Shown: piece after piece, positions 41,245 to 50,894 of the stretch
Position numbering within the stretch: the stretch's first letter is position 1
How the letters are laid out: the number at the start of each line of letters is the position of its first letter
NCBI RefSeq assembly: GCF_041740695.1
Contig: NZ_JBGSLK010000108.1
Coordinates: forward strand, 1 to 64,000
Reading direction: 5' to 3'
DNA: 64,000 nt
Source: Haliscomenobacter sp041740695
GTDB lineage: Bacteria > Bacteroidota > Bacteroidia > Chitinophagales > Saprospiraceae
Position numbers and translations under genes: made by a program
Notes under the pieces: model-generated
Database searches by the model: none
What the model saw: only the letters and a program-made list of their open reading frames with translations
What the model was told of the DNA's origin: nothing

Positions 41245-43062
41245 ATGCAAGCACCTAAGTCCCTGCTCAGTCTTTTTCTTTGTTGGGCAATCCTCTTTTC
41301 AGCCCTGTTTTTTTATTTCCCACGTTGGAAGAACCATTATGCCGAAGCGACCATTGGCTGGGATGTCACCGGGTACTACTACTATTTGCCCGCTCTATTT
41401 ATCTACAAGGACATCAAACAGCTGCACTTTAAAGATCAAATTACCCAACAATATCGCCCTACTCCTGATTTTCAACAAGCTTTTTTGCACCCCAGTGGGA
41501 ACTATGTCATGAAGTATTCCCTGGGGCAGGCCGTCTTGTATTCGCCCTTTTTCCTGGTTGCCCACGCCTGGGCTTCGCTGAGTGATGCCCATCCGGCGGA
41601 TGGTTTCTCATTTCCCTATCAGTTTATGCTGGCTTTCGGGGGCTTGTTGGTGGCGTTTTTGGGGCTTTTGGTGTTGAGAAGGGTTTTGCTGCGGTTTTTT
41701 AGTGATCTCGCTACAGGCATTGCATTAATTTTATTGGTTTTTGCTACCAATTATCTGGAATATGGCGGCATCACTGGGTCGATGACGCACAACTACCTGT
41801 TTACCTTGTATGCCTTGTTGCTGGCAGTGACCATTCGTTTTTATGAAAAGCCGAGTTATCTCAAAGCGATAGGAATTGGTCTGGTAGTTGGTTTGGCGGC
41901 CTTGGTGCGCCCTACGGAAATCATCAGCGCGCTGATTCCCCTACTGTGGTCGTTTAATTTGCCGCTGAAAAGTGGATTGGCAGAAAAATGGCAATTCATC
42001 AAAGACAAATTTCGCTATCTGGCCTTGGCCGTTGTGGTATGTGGATTGGTTGGCTCCTTGCAATTGATTTATTGGAAATACGTCTCTGGCGATTGGTTTG
42101 TATACAGTTATCAAAAGGAAGGATTCAGTTGGTTGCATCCGCATGTATGGGATTGTTTGTTCAGTTACCGTGCGGGTTGGTTGGTGTATACGCCGATTAT
42201 GACTTTTTCCTTGATCGGGTTTAATCAATTGGCCAAACAACAGCGGACGCTCTTTCCGGGGCTTTTGGCATTCACTTTTCTATTCGTTTACATCGCATTT
42301 GCCTGGGATATTTGGTGGTACGGTGGGAGTTTGGGGCAACGGGCGATGGTCCAGGCTTATCCCATTTTGGCTTTTCCATTGACAGCATTTGTGGAAGCGA
42401 GTTTAAAAAGTCGGATTTGGAAATACATCTTTGGTGCAATCGCCATCATCTGCATTTACCTCAACCTCTGGTGGATCCACCAGGCGCATTGGGGGGGCTT
42501 ATTTGTGCCTGAACAGGTGAATCGGGCTTATTTCTGGAATGTGTTGGGCAAGTTTAAAAAGGCCGATAACGAAACGCTCAAATTGCTGGATACCAATGAA
42601 CCTGGATACTATGGCGTGCGCAAAAACGTACGGCAATTGGTGTATGAAAACTTTGAACAGGATACTTCAACTGCAGTTTGTGACCTGCCGCCCATCGAAG
42701 GGCAACGCAGTGCCTGTTTGAATGCCAATCTACAAAGCTTGGCCGTTTTTTCATCCCCAATTTCCAATAGTGATGCAGGCTGGTTCCGGGCCAGTGGCAC
42801 CTTTCGTTGCCGCACCAAGGATTGGAACATTTGGTCGAGCCCTCAATTGTTGCTGATCTTTTACAACTCAGGAGAAATTTTAAAAGCGGAACAAATCCGG
42901 GTGTACCGCTTCCTCAACGACGGGGAAACCAAAACTTTATTTTTCGACATCAAAGCCCCCAAGGCAACATTTGACCGGGTCGGTGTATCCGTTTGGAATG
43001 GGGGAGGGGTGATGCCGATTCTGGTTGACGAACTTAAACTGGAAGCTTTTGATGAACAATAA
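41245..43062 (+). CDS. Polytopic membrane glycosyltransferase-like protein with C-terminal beta-sandwich-like module
   Basis: The 605-residue protein has about eleven membrane helices (residues 1-440) in GT-C-like layout. The first loop contains ATIGWDVTGYYYYLPALFIY, whose Asp could be the catalytic acid. The last 135 residues (from about 468, YENFEQDTSTAVC) are soluble and beta-rich. They share pattern with the lipoprotein at 43789 and the end of the protein at 44350 (see findings). The donor and acceptor are unknown; a lipid-linked sugar transferase is inferred. The next gene overlaps its 3' end by 11 bases. Confidence 0.8.
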   Translation: MQAPKSLLSLFLCWAILFSALFFYFPRWKNHYAEATIGWDVTGYYYYLPALFIYKDIKQLHFKDQITQQYRPTPDFQQAFLHPSGNYVMKYSLGQAVLYSPFFLVAHAWASLSDAHPADGFSFPYQFMLAFGGLLVAFLGLLVLRRVLLRFFSDLATGIALILLVFATNYLEYGGITGSMTHNYLFTLYALLLAVTIRFYEKPSYLKAIGIGLVVGLAALVRPTEIISALIPLLWSFNLPLKSGLAEKWQFIKDKFRYLALAVVVCGLVGSLQLIYWKYVSGDWFVYSYQKEGFSWLHPHVWDCLFSYRAGWLVYTPIMTFSLIGFNQLAKQQRTLFPGLLAFTFLFVYIAFAWDIWWYGGSLGQRAMVQAYPILAFPLTAFVEASLKSRIWKYIFGAIAIICIYLNLWWIHQAHWGGLFVPEQVNRAYFWNVLGKFKKADNETLKLLDTNEPGYYGVRKNVRQLVYENFEQDTSTAVCDLPPIEGQRSACLNANLQSLAVFSSPISNSDAGWFRASGTFRCRTKDWNIWSSPQLLLIFYNSGEILKAEQIRVYRFLNDGETKTLFFDIKAPKATFDRVGVSVWNGGGVMPILVDELKLEAFDEQ

Positions 43063-43792
43063 TGCCGTGGTGATCAAAAAACTGTCGATTGTAGTGCCAG
43101 CCTACAACGAAGGGAAAACCATCCACCTGATTCTGGAGAAAATTGCTGCGGTACACTTGATCAATGGCATTGAAAAGGAGATCATTTTGGTCAACGATTG
43201 TTCCAAAGACGATACGGAGGAGGCGATTTTTAGGTTCAAAAACCAGCATCCCGAACTTAACTTGCAATACTACAAACACGAACTCAATGCAGGCAAAGGT
43301 GCCGCGCTACATACCGGCATCCAGCATGCTACAGGCGAGTACCTGATCATTCAGGATGCCGACCTGGAGTATGACCCGGATGAATACAACGACCTCCTGA
43401 AACCGGTGCTGAAAGGTTTTGCTGATGTGGTGTATGGTTCACGCTTTATGGGCAGCAAGCCCCACCGCATTCTGTTCTTTTGGCATTCGATAGGCAATAA
43501 ATTCCTGACATTTCTCTCCAATTTTTTTAGCAACCTCAACCTGACGGATATGGAGACTTGTTACAAGTTGTTCAATACCAAGGTGGTAAAGGATTTGAAT
43601 TTGTTGGAAAAAAGGTTTGGTTTTGAACCCGAAGTCACCGCTAAGATCGCCCGCATCAAAGGGGTCCGCATTTATGAAGTGGGCATTTCGTACTATGGTC
43701 GGACTTACGAGGAGGGCAAAAAAATTGGCTGGAAGGATGGCTTCCGGGCGATTTATTGTATTTTGAAATATGGATTGTTTAAAGCTAAATGA
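43052..43792 (+). CDS. GT2 glycosyltransferase, polyprenyl-phosphate sugar synthase-like
   Basis: The ATG at 43052 gives 246 residues. The fold is GT-A, with SIVVPAYNEGKTI at the N-terminus, IILVNDCSKDDT, the metal-binding ADLEYDPDEY and VVYGSRFMGSKPHR. It is most like dolichol- or undecaprenyl-phosphate mannose/glucose synthases (DPM1/GtrB type) but lacks the two C-terminal membrane helices of GtrB. It would charge a lipid carrier on the cytosolic side for the membrane transferases around it. It overlaps the preceding gene by 11 bases and the next by four. Confidence 0.92.
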   Translation: MNNNAVVIKKLSIVVPAYNEGKTIHLILEKIAAVHLINGIEKEIILVNDCSKDDTEEAIFRFKNQHPELNLQYYKHELNAGKGAALHTGIQHATGEYLIIQDADLEYDPDEYNDLLKPVLKGFADVVYGSRFMGSKPHRILFFWHSIGNKFLTFLSNFFSNLNLTDMETCYKLFNTKVVKDLNLLEKRFGFEPEVTAKIARIKGVRIYEVGISYYGRTYEEGKKIGWKDGFRAIYCILKYGLFKAK

Positions 43793-44325
43793 AGTTATTT
43801 ATGAAATATAACACAATTTGCATTGGTCTTTTTTTAGCGCTCACCATTACTTTTGCTTGTAAAAAAGAAGCTACAACGCTAGGGGAATTTGCCTTCCTAA
43901 ATGATTTTGAAGGCCAATTTGGTTATAACCCTAATGTATCATTAGGCAAAGTGAGCCACAGCGGAAAATCTTTTTGTCGGATGAGCAATGCTTTGGAATT
44001 TAGCCCGGCTTTTATCCAGCAGTTTAAAAGTATATCAGCCAAGAAATTTTCCAAAGTCCGCTTTAGTGCTTATGTATTGATTCCCGATGCGGGAACAGCT
44101 GCTGCGTTAGTGATTCAGGTCTGGAGCCCGGAAAATACCCCGCTTAAAGTTGATCAGGTCAATGTATTGGGCAAAGACATGGGTACCAACCGCTGGAAAC
44201 AGCTGAGTCTGGAAATGCCGCTTAAAGATTTGCTCGCCCCCGAAAATCAGATTCGGTGCTTTATTCACAATCCCGGCCTGCAGAACGTTTACGTGGACGA
44301 TTGCCTCGTGGAATTTTTGCCTTAA
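43789..44325 (+). CDS. Small lipoprotein with beta-sandwich-like module
   Basis: The 178-residue protein has a lipoprotein signal (GLFLALTITFAC, Cys24 from the first ATG; a second ATG lies at 43801). The mature part (about 35-178) is beta-rich: FLNDFEGQFGYN, SGKSFCRMS, VRFSAYVLIPD, ALVIQVWSP and finally QNVYVDDCLVEF. Segments at its start and end are matched at the C-termini of two neighbouring membrane proteins. It may be an exported carbohydrate-binding-like component. No known family is recognised. Confidence 0.72.
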   Translation: MKLFMKYNTICIGLFLALTITFACKKEATTLGEFAFLNDFEGQFGYNPNVSLGKVSHSGKSFCRMSNALEFSPAFIQQFKSISAKKFSKVRFSAYVLIPDAGTAAALVIQVWSPENTPLKVDQVNVLGKDMGTNRWKQLSLEMPLKDLLAPENQIRCFIHNPGLQNVYVDDCLVEFLP

Positions 44326-44349
44326 TTTTACCGTGTTAACTTGAGGATC

Positions 44350-46680
44350 ATGACCCAACATAAAGGTTTAGGATTGCTGTTTACCATTTTGCTGTCGGCT
44401 ACGGCCTTGTTTTTCCATTATCGACCCTACCTTACGGATCCCGATAATACCTTCTTTAACCTCTATGGAGATGGTTATAAAAACTACTTTACGGTTTATT
44501 ACCACGTCAAACATGATACCAGTTACACGCATTTTGAGGGGATGAACTATCCGTATGGGGAACACATCATGTATACTGATTGCCAACCCATTTTGGCCAA
44601 TACCCTGAAATTCATCAGTCAAAATATTGTCGATATCTCCGAGCATACCATTGCAATCATGAACATTGCAATTGTGCTGTCCTTTTTGCTTTGTGCCGTT
44701 TTGCTGTACTTGATTTTGACCCGCTTGAAGGTAGCACCTTGGTTTGCGACCCTAGCTGCACTGGGCATCATGCTGATGTCGCCACAGCATTTCCGGCCCA
44801 TTGCCCATTATGCCCTGTCTTATGGATTTGTAGTGCCTTTGATCATTTATTTATTGCTGCGTTTTGAGGAAAAACCATCTTACCTCATTAGCGGAATCAT
44901 TGGTGTGGTCATTGGCGTTTATGGGCTGATTCACTTGTATTACCTGGCCATTGCGGGGATGTTGATTGGCTGGTATTTCTTGTTTACTTTTTTGCGGAAC
45001 AAAAGTTGGAAAGAAGTCATCCGTTTGGGGTTACATTACGGAATTCAGGTCATTTTACCCTTCATGCTCATTCAAATTTGGGTCATGAGCACGGATACTG
45101 TGACGGATCGGCCACCCACACCTTTTGGCTTTTTGGACTACCGGGCGCGTTGGGAAGGCATCATCACTGCGATTCAAATGCCTTATTGGGCCTGGATTGA
45201 CAAAAACGTGGTGGACATTCGGAATATGACTTTTGAAAGCGAAATCTACATTGGATTGGTTGGAGTGATTGGGTTTATTGCCTTTTTTATTCCACTGCTT
45301 CGCAAAAAACTATTGCCCCAAACTGAAGAATTGGCGCCACGTTTCCTGCGTTTGTTTTTTCCGGCCATTCTCCTGATGCTAGTGGTTTCCTTAGGCTTGC
45401 CCTTTGTATTGCCAGGTCTCGATTTTTTGATTGATTACCTGGGCCCATTCCGCCAGTTTAGGGGCCAAGGGCGTTTTGCCTGGGCTTTTTATTACGGTTG
45501 GGGGATTGTGTTGTGGTATTTGTTGTACCAAAAAGCGCAGGTTTGGACGGGCGCACGCCGAGTGGTGTTGATAGGTGGGGCCTTGCTGGTACTCGGCATT
45601 GAATCCTACTTCATGTCTACCGCTTCCTTCATCAAACCCTGGAAAGACGAGGCGCACTACAATCGTCAGGAATTTGAAAGCGGACCGGGTTATTGGTTCA
45701 AGGACATTAAATTATTGGACTATCAGGCCGTTTTGCCGATGCCTTATTTTCATGTAGGTTCGGAAAATTTTATTGTAGATGCACCCGGAAACGCGGTGCG
45801 ACTGGCCACCTTACCGGGCTGGCTCTATGGTTTTGGCAACATGGGGGTGCAAATGAGTCGTACTTCCTTTGCACAAACGATCAAGCGGGTTCCACTGGAC
45901 ATGCTGCCTTATCGACCGGTTCCGGTACTCAAAGACTTGCCCAACAACAAACCCTTTTTGGTTGTGCTGGACAAAGGCCAGTATTTCTCTACTAACCAGG
46001 GCACCAGTTATTTGATGCGCTTCAGCGAAATGCTGTACGAAGATTCACTGGTGCAGTTGCGAAAATTGCCTTTGGAAGCCTTTGATCAAGCCATCAATGC
46101 CTGGCGGCAAGACATCAAAGGAGGTTATGAAGGCACCTTACAAAAAGGTTTTCAGCGGGATGGATTTTTGTTGCCCGATAGCAGCTATCAGTTTTATTAT
46201 GAGAATTTTGATAAACTAAAATCTCCCAAAACCTATCAAGGCAAAGGTGCATTTGTCGGGCATCGGAAATTTTTGGGCAAAGGCCGCGAACAGGTACCAT
46301 TTTTGACCTTTCAAACACCAGCGGCAAACAACGAATGTTCGGTGTGGGTCTATCTAGGTGAAGACCAACGTCCGCGAATGAACTTCAAAGGTTTCGAGAT
46401 TGACGTAGCGGGCAATGAACGTTTGATTGTACACAATGCCTGTAAATTCGACTTACAGGTGCTGGACAACAACGGTTGGGGCCTGGTCGTTTTTCCGATC
46501 AATGCCAGTCGGGGGGGGGCTACCGTGCGGATGGAACTGGAATACAAGGACATGGACATCAAGGACGTTTATGTCGATGAGTTTTTGGTGCGGCAGGTCG
46601 GTCGCCCAGAGGATAATATTTTTTGGCGGAAGGGAAATGATTTGGTATTCAATAATTTTTGGTTCCCTAAAATGTATTAA
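44350..46680 (+). CDS. Large polytopic membrane protein with C-terminal beta-sandwich-like module
   Basis: From the ATG at 44350 the protein has 776 residues. About 10-11 membrane helices occupy residues 8-420. The first periplasmic loop contains LTDPDNTFFNLYGDGYKNYF and FEGMNYPYGEHIMYTD, reminiscent of GT-C enzymes. A soluble domain (about 420-610) follows, and then a beta-rich module (about 617-755, YENFDKLKSPKT to DVYVDEFLV) shared with the neighbours. It is probably a lipid-linked-sugar-dependent transferase or polymerase of the locus; I cannot assign a family. Confidence 0.75.
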   Translation: MTQHKGLGLLFTILLSATALFFHYRPYLTDPDNTFFNLYGDGYKNYFTVYYHVKHDTSYTHFEGMNYPYGEHIMYTDCQPILANTLKFISQNIVDISEHTIAIMNIAIVLSFLLCAVLLYLILTRLKVAPWFATLAALGIMLMSPQHFRPIAHYALSYGFVVPLIIYLLLRFEEKPSYLISGIIGVVIGVYGLIHLYYLAIAGMLIGWYFLFTFLRNKSWKEVIRLGLHYGIQVILPFMLIQIWVMSTDTVTDRPPTPFGFLDYRARWEGIITAIQMPYWAWIDKNVVDIRNMTFESEIYIGLVGVIGFIAFFIPLLRKKLLPQTEELAPRFLRLFFPAILLMLVVSLGLPFVLPGLDFLIDYLGPFRQFRGQGRFAWAFYYGWGIVLWYLLYQKAQVWTGARRVVLIGGALLVLGIESYFMSTASFIKPWKDEAHYNRQEFESGPGYWFKDIKLLDYQAVLPMPYFHVGSENFIVDAPGNAVRLATLPGWLYGFGNMGVQMSRTSFAQTIKRVPLDMLPYRPVPVLKDLPNNKPFLVVLDKGQYFSTNQGTSYLMRFSEMLYEDSLVQLRKLPLEAFDQAINAWRQDIKGGYEGTLQKGFQRDGFLLPDSSYQFYYENFDKLKSPKTYQGKGAFVGHRKFLGKGREQVPFLTFQTPAANNECSVWVYLGEDQRPRMNFKGFEIDVAGNERLIVHNACKFDLQVLDNNGWGLVVFPINASRGGATVRMELEYKDMDIKDVYVDEFLVRQVGRPEDNIFWRKGNDLVFNNFWFPKMY

Positions 46681-46689
46681 AACAAAGTT

Positions 46690-48081
46690 ATGCAAGCAAG
46701 GCATGTATTGATTTTAGGACTTTGTGGCTACTTCGCTTTGGGGGCACTAGCGGCCTATTTTTACCAGGAACGCACCATTTTCCTTGACCCCGCCTTTTTG
46801 ATTTTTTCCATTGCCAGTTCGGGCGAATTTGCGATTCAAGCGAATCGTTTTGGCTCGGCTTTGACTCAGTTTTTTCCCTGGATCGCCGTACAGTTGCAGT
46901 TGCCGATCAAATGGGTGATGATCATTTATTCGGTTGGGGTGGTGTTTTATTATTTTGCTTGCTTTTACGTAGTGCAGCGCTGGTTCAAAAACAGCGGCTT
47001 GGCGCTAGGGATTTTGCTGATCAATACCTTCATGGTTTCTTATACCTTCTGGTGGATGCAAATTGAATTTGCCCAGGGCATTGCGCTGTCGATGGTCTTT
47101 TTGGCCTTCATGACCCGGGAGCGGCAATGGGCGGATTACAATGCCTTTGAAATTTCGGCCTTTTTCCTGATCCTGATTGCACTGTTGTATTTCCACCCAC
47201 TCATTCCATTTTTATTGGCTTATTTGATGTTGTTTGGGTTATTGGATGAAAAATTGCGCCTGCCTAAAAAGCAGTTTTGGACGGTGGCGATTTTGTCTGC
47301 GATGATTTTGTTGTTCAAAAACTACATAATGCCCACTGCCGCTTACGACAACCAGGCCAGCCAGGGCATCAACAACTTTAAAACCCTGCCGAGTTATTTC
47401 AACATCCAGTCGAACTTCAATTTTATCGAATACTGCAAAAAAGACTATTACCTCCTGCCGATTGGCCTATTGGTTTGTTTGGTGGTCTTGACCATGCAGC
47501 GCAAATGGTGGAAATTGCTCTTACTCGGTGGGATGTTTTTTGCTTACCTTTTGCTGGTGAATGTATCGTATGCCCAAGGCATGCCGCAGTTCCACATTGA
47601 GAGTTTTTACTTGCCATTGAGTGTCTTTGTGATTTTGCCGCTGGTGTTTGATGTGTTGCCACTGATCAAAAGGACTCCAGTGGCCCTGGGATTGTTGGGC
47701 GTTGTATTGGCAGTACGCATTTTCCACATCGGCTCCTTACACCAGCCTTACACCAATCGCCTGATTTTACAAAACCAGATGCTCGATAAACTGGAACAAA
47801 TGGAGAACAAAAAACTGATCATCAGCGAAAAAGATGTGCCGATGGACACTTTGATCATGAGCTGGGGCTCCTCGTTTGAGTTTTGGTTGTTGTCTTCCTT
47901 GCGCAATCCCGAAGCACCGCGCTCTATTGTCATCGACGAAGATCCGGCGCGTTTTGACTGGACTTTGAGTGCGAACAATTCCTTTTTTACCGAGTGGGGA
48001 ATTTATCCTTATGCCGATTTGCCACGACGGTATTTTAATTTTACGGATATTGGGTATTATCAGAAGGGGAAGGTGGAATAG
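46690..48081 (+). CDS. Polytopic membrane protein of the glycan locus
   Basis: The 463-residue protein has about ten membrane helices and a short soluble C-terminus. No diagnostic motif is found, although the region WIAVQLQLPIKWVMIIYSVG and the loop after the first helix are compatible with GT-C or O-antigen-polymerase-like proteins. It starts 9 bp after the preceding gene and is the last gene of the locus. Confidence 0.7.
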   Translation: MQARHVLILGLCGYFALGALAAYFYQERTIFLDPAFLIFSIASSGEFAIQANRFGSALTQFFPWIAVQLQLPIKWVMIIYSVGVVFYYFACFYVVQRWFKNSGLALGILLINTFMVSYTFWWMQIEFAQGIALSMVFLAFMTRERQWADYNAFEISAFFLILIALLYFHPLIPFLLAYLMLFGLLDEKLRLPKKQFWTVAILSAMILLFKNYIMPTAAYDNQASQGINNFKTLPSYFNIQSNFNFIEYCKKDYYLLPIGLLVCLVVLTMQRKWWKLLLLGGMFFAYLLLVNVSYAQGMPQFHIESFYLPLSVFVILPLVFDVLPLIKRTPVALGLLGVVLAVRIFHIGSLHQPYTNRLILQNQMLDKLEQMENKKLIISEKDVPMDTLIMSWGSSFEFWLLSSLRNPEAPRSIVIDEDPARFDWTLSANNSFFTEWGIYPYADLPRRYFNFTDIGYYQKGKVE

Positions 48082-48148
48082 GTTTTATCTAGGGAGTTTA
48101 CTCCAATAATCCCGAATCGCCCTCTTAATCGCTTTAGATCCTGACCCT

Positions 48149-49300
48149 ATGCCCAACAGCTTTCCACCTTTCCACGCCGATCTTTTTGTGTTGTTCATCT
48201 TGCTGGGCATCGCCCAAGGGCTATTCCTTTCCTATTTCTTTTTGCGGCAAAAGGAGACGGCCAATCGTTATTTTGGCCTGGCCTTATTGGTCATGAGCAT
48301 TTTGGTGTTTGATGTATGGTTGGGGTATTCCAATTTGATGTTCCAGACCTTATGGTTGGTTGATTTTTCCGAACCGGGTAATTTTATCTTTGCACCAGCA
48401 CTTTACCTGGCTTTACAAGCTTATTTGGGTGGAAAAAGTGGACGCTTCACCTGGCTGCACTTTGCCCCAGCGGGAATCTATTTTTTGTATTCCTGCTTTG
48501 CCCTTTACTCCTTGCCCATTCCCTACAAATACAACAGCAACATTGATGCCTGGCACCCAGAACTGGCTGAACTAACCCTCGACTATACTGGGATGAGGTG
48601 GCGATTTATTTTGCAAGAATGGCTGGATGAAGCCATGCTCATTCAGGGTGCAATTTACGTGGGCTTGTCAGTATGGGTGTTGGTGCAGGCCTTTCGCAAG
48701 GCTCAACTTTCATTTTGGGCTACCAGCAATACGCGCTTGGGTTGGTCACGAGGCATTGTGTTGATCAGCGTGGTGATCCTGGTGGTATTGTTTTTGACCA
48801 AAATGTACTACGATGACGACCGTGGCGACCACATCATCGCCAGTTTTATTTCACTGAGCATGTACCTGATCATGGGGACGATGTTGCGCCGAACGGCCCT
48901 GTTCGATCAATTGCAACCTGAAAAAGGTCGATACCACCGCTCTTCCTTACAAGACAATGATAAGACAGACATTGCCCAACGATTGCGAACGCTGATGCAG
49001 GAACAAAAACCTTACTTACAGCCGGGCTTTTCCTTGCAAAGTTTGGCCAAATTGTTAAAAATTCAGCCGCATCACTTGACTCAAACTTTGAACGAGAATT
49101 TGGGCACCAGTTTTTTTGAATTGACGGCACAGTACCGCATCGCGGATGCTCAAGGGCTATTGCGCCACCCGGATACCCGCGAGCTGACCATTGAAGACAT
49201 TGCCGAGCGGGTGGGGTATTTGTCGAAATCAGCATTTAACGCGGCTTTTAAAAAACAGACCGGAATGACGCCTACGGCGTGGCGGAGTGGAGTGGAATGA
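48149..49300 (+). CDS. AraC-family regulator with N-terminal membrane domain
   Basis: The 383-residue protein has seven predicted membrane helices (about 10-250). A cytosolic AraC-type DNA-binding domain follows (about 285-380), with PHHLTQTLNENLGTSFFELT and IEDIAERVGYLSKSAFNAAF, then KKQTGMTPTAWR. Such 7TM-AraC proteins are common in Bacteroidota and are thought to sense a membrane or external signal. The target genes are not evident. Confidence 0.9.
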   Translation: MPNSFPPFHADLFVLFILLGIAQGLFLSYFFLRQKETANRYFGLALLVMSILVFDVWLGYSNLMFQTLWLVDFSEPGNFIFAPALYLALQAYLGGKSGRFTWLHFAPAGIYFLYSCFALYSLPIPYKYNSNIDAWHPELAELTLDYTGMRWRFILQEWLDEAMLIQGAIYVGLSVWVLVQAFRKAQLSFWATSNTRLGWSRGIVLISVVILVVLFLTKMYYDDDRGDHIIASFISLSMYLIMGTMLRRTALFDQLQPEKGRYHRSSLQDNDKTDIAQRLRTLMQEQKPYLQPGFSLQSLAKLLKIQPHHLTQTLNENLGTSFFELTAQYRIADAQGLLRHPDTRELTIEDIAERVGYLSKSAFNAAFKKQTGMTPTAWRSGVE

Positions 49301-49520
49301 AATTAGAAGGGATTTATGGCTACTAAGGTGTGTCTTTAGTGTAGGTGGTAAAGAATACTTTTTTTCACCACCTAAGAAACCTAAGACACCGAAGAATCAC
49401 CTCAGTAGCGAAGCTTAAATGAGCGAGCAGAAGGTACTTCCCACCTATCGCGTACATCTCGCCAACGAGCACATGCACGACTTTGCCTAGTTTGCAGCGA
49501 GTTTTGCAGAAAAAAGAAAC
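49301..49520. other. Intergenic gap with short inverted repeats
   Basis: No gene is visible. AGGTGGT (49343-49349) pairs with ACCACCT (49367-49373), and GTGTC/GACAC pairs lie further out, making a modest hairpin after the AraC-type gene. Confidence 0.4.
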
Positions 49521-50684
49521 ATGCGTCAACAAGTTTTAGAAACACCCACCCACGCACCAACGAGCAGCACCACGAGCACCCGCCGCTACGACCTGGACTG
49601 GCTACGCGTCATCGCTTTCACCTTATTGATTGTGTACCACACCGGGATGTTTTTTGTATCCTGGGATTGGCACATCAAAAACAATGTTCTGGCTGAGTGG
49701 ATGGAACTCCCCATGCGGTGGCTCAACCGTTGGCGGATGCCTTTGTTGTTTTTGATTTCGGGCATGAGCATTCAATTTTTGTTGCGCAAACGCAGTTCGG
49801 GAGCCTTTGCTCTGGACCGATTGAAGCGCTTGGGCATTCCCTTGTTATTTGGCATGTTGGTCGTAGTACCACCACAGATTTATTTTGAACGATTGACTCA
49901 GGGGGAGACTTACAACTACCTGGAGTTTTGGGCTACGGTTTTTCAATTCCAACCTTACCCGGAGGGGAATTTCAGCTGGCACCATTTGTGGTACTTGCCG
50001 TATATTTTGGTGTATAGTTTAATCGGTATCCCGCTTTGGAGCTGGTTGCGCAGTGCAGGAGGCCAAAAACTGACGGCGTATTTGGCGGAAAAAGCCCAAA
50101 ACCCGCTCTGGTTGTTCTTTCCCGTAGTGATTTGGCATTGGGCAGCCAATTTTGTGATCGAATTTCCAACCACGCATAACCTGATCTGGGATTGGGAAAA
50201 CCATTTTCATTCCCTCTCACTTTTTATCCTCGGCTTTGTATTGGGTACCCACGATGGCTTCCGTCAAGCGTTGACCCGTTGGCGAGTGTGGGCTTTGGGG
50301 TTGGCGATTGTGCTAGGACTGGTCCTGACTTTTTGTTTTTGGTTGCCCGAGGTAAAATGGACGGCAAGTTTGGAAGCTTTATTTGAGTTTTTGAACACTG
50401 CCTATAGTTGGAGTGCGTTGGTAGCTCTTTTTGGCTATGCCGACCGGTATTTGAATCGCCCGAGTATGCTGTTGAGTTATGCCAATCGAGCCGTATACCC
50501 ATTTTACATCTTGCACCAAAGTGTGATCATCAGCTTGGCTTATCCCATGACCAATTGGGCCTGGTCGCCTGAATTGAAGTTTCTGTGTCTGGCCTTTGGG
50601 ACTTTTGGGGTGTGCTGGGTCTTGTATGAGTTTTTGATCAAGCGTTGGAAGTTAACACGTTTGGTGTTTGGGGTGAATGGGTGA
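49521..50684 (+). CDS. Acyltransferase 3 family membrane protein
   Basis: The 387-residue protein has about ten membrane helices and the acyltransferase-3 N-terminal motif RYDLDWLRVIAFTLLIVYHT, including the conserved Arg and His. Near the middle is WHLWYLPYILVYSL-like sequence (HHLWYLPYILVYSLIG). Family members transfer acetyl or other acyl groups to sugars or lipids in the cell envelope. The acceptor is unknown; the preceding locus makes surface glycans, so a glycan is plausible. Confidence 0.9.
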   Translation: MRQQVLETPTHAPTSSTTSTRRYDLDWLRVIAFTLLIVYHTGMFFVSWDWHIKNNVLAEWMELPMRWLNRWRMPLLFLISGMSIQFLLRKRSSGAFALDRLKRLGIPLLFGMLVVVPPQIYFERLTQGETYNYLEFWATVFQFQPYPEGNFSWHHLWYLPYILVYSLIGIPLWSWLRSAGGQKLTAYLAEKAQNPLWLFFPVVIWHWAANFVIEFPTTHNLIWDWENHFHSLSLFILGFVLGTHDGFRQALTRWRVWALGLAIVLGLVLTFCFWLPEVKWTASLEALFEFLNTAYSWSALVALFGYADRYLNRPSMLLSYANRAVYPFYILHQSVIISLAYPMTNWAWSPELKFLCLAFGTFGVCWVLYEFLIKRWKLTRLVFGVNG

Positions 50685-50776
50685 TTTTTTTGGACACAGA
50701 GCACTGTAGTAAATCTTCAAAAATGCTTATTTTGTTGAGCCACATCACACTACTGGATATTTTTGTTTTTCAAACG

Positions 50777-50828
50777 CGGAGGACATGAATAGCCCCGGGC
50801 TTCAGCCTGGGGCTATTCATCACCTCCG
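50777..50828. repeat. 52-bp palindrome inside a larger nested inverted repeat
   Basis: Core arms 50785-50801 and 50804-50820 (ATGAATAGCCCCGGGCT and complement, one mismatch) and flanking CGGAGG/CCTCCG form a near-perfect palindrome. Outside it, CACACTACTGG (from about 50747) pairs with CCAATAGTGTG (from about 50839). The core GGGCTTCAGCC resembles the REP pair at 27.9 kb. Confidence 0.75.
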
Positions 50829-50894
50829 AGCAAAATGTCCAATAGTGTGGAGCCACACATCTAAATACTTGATTTTATCACCAATATTAAAGCC

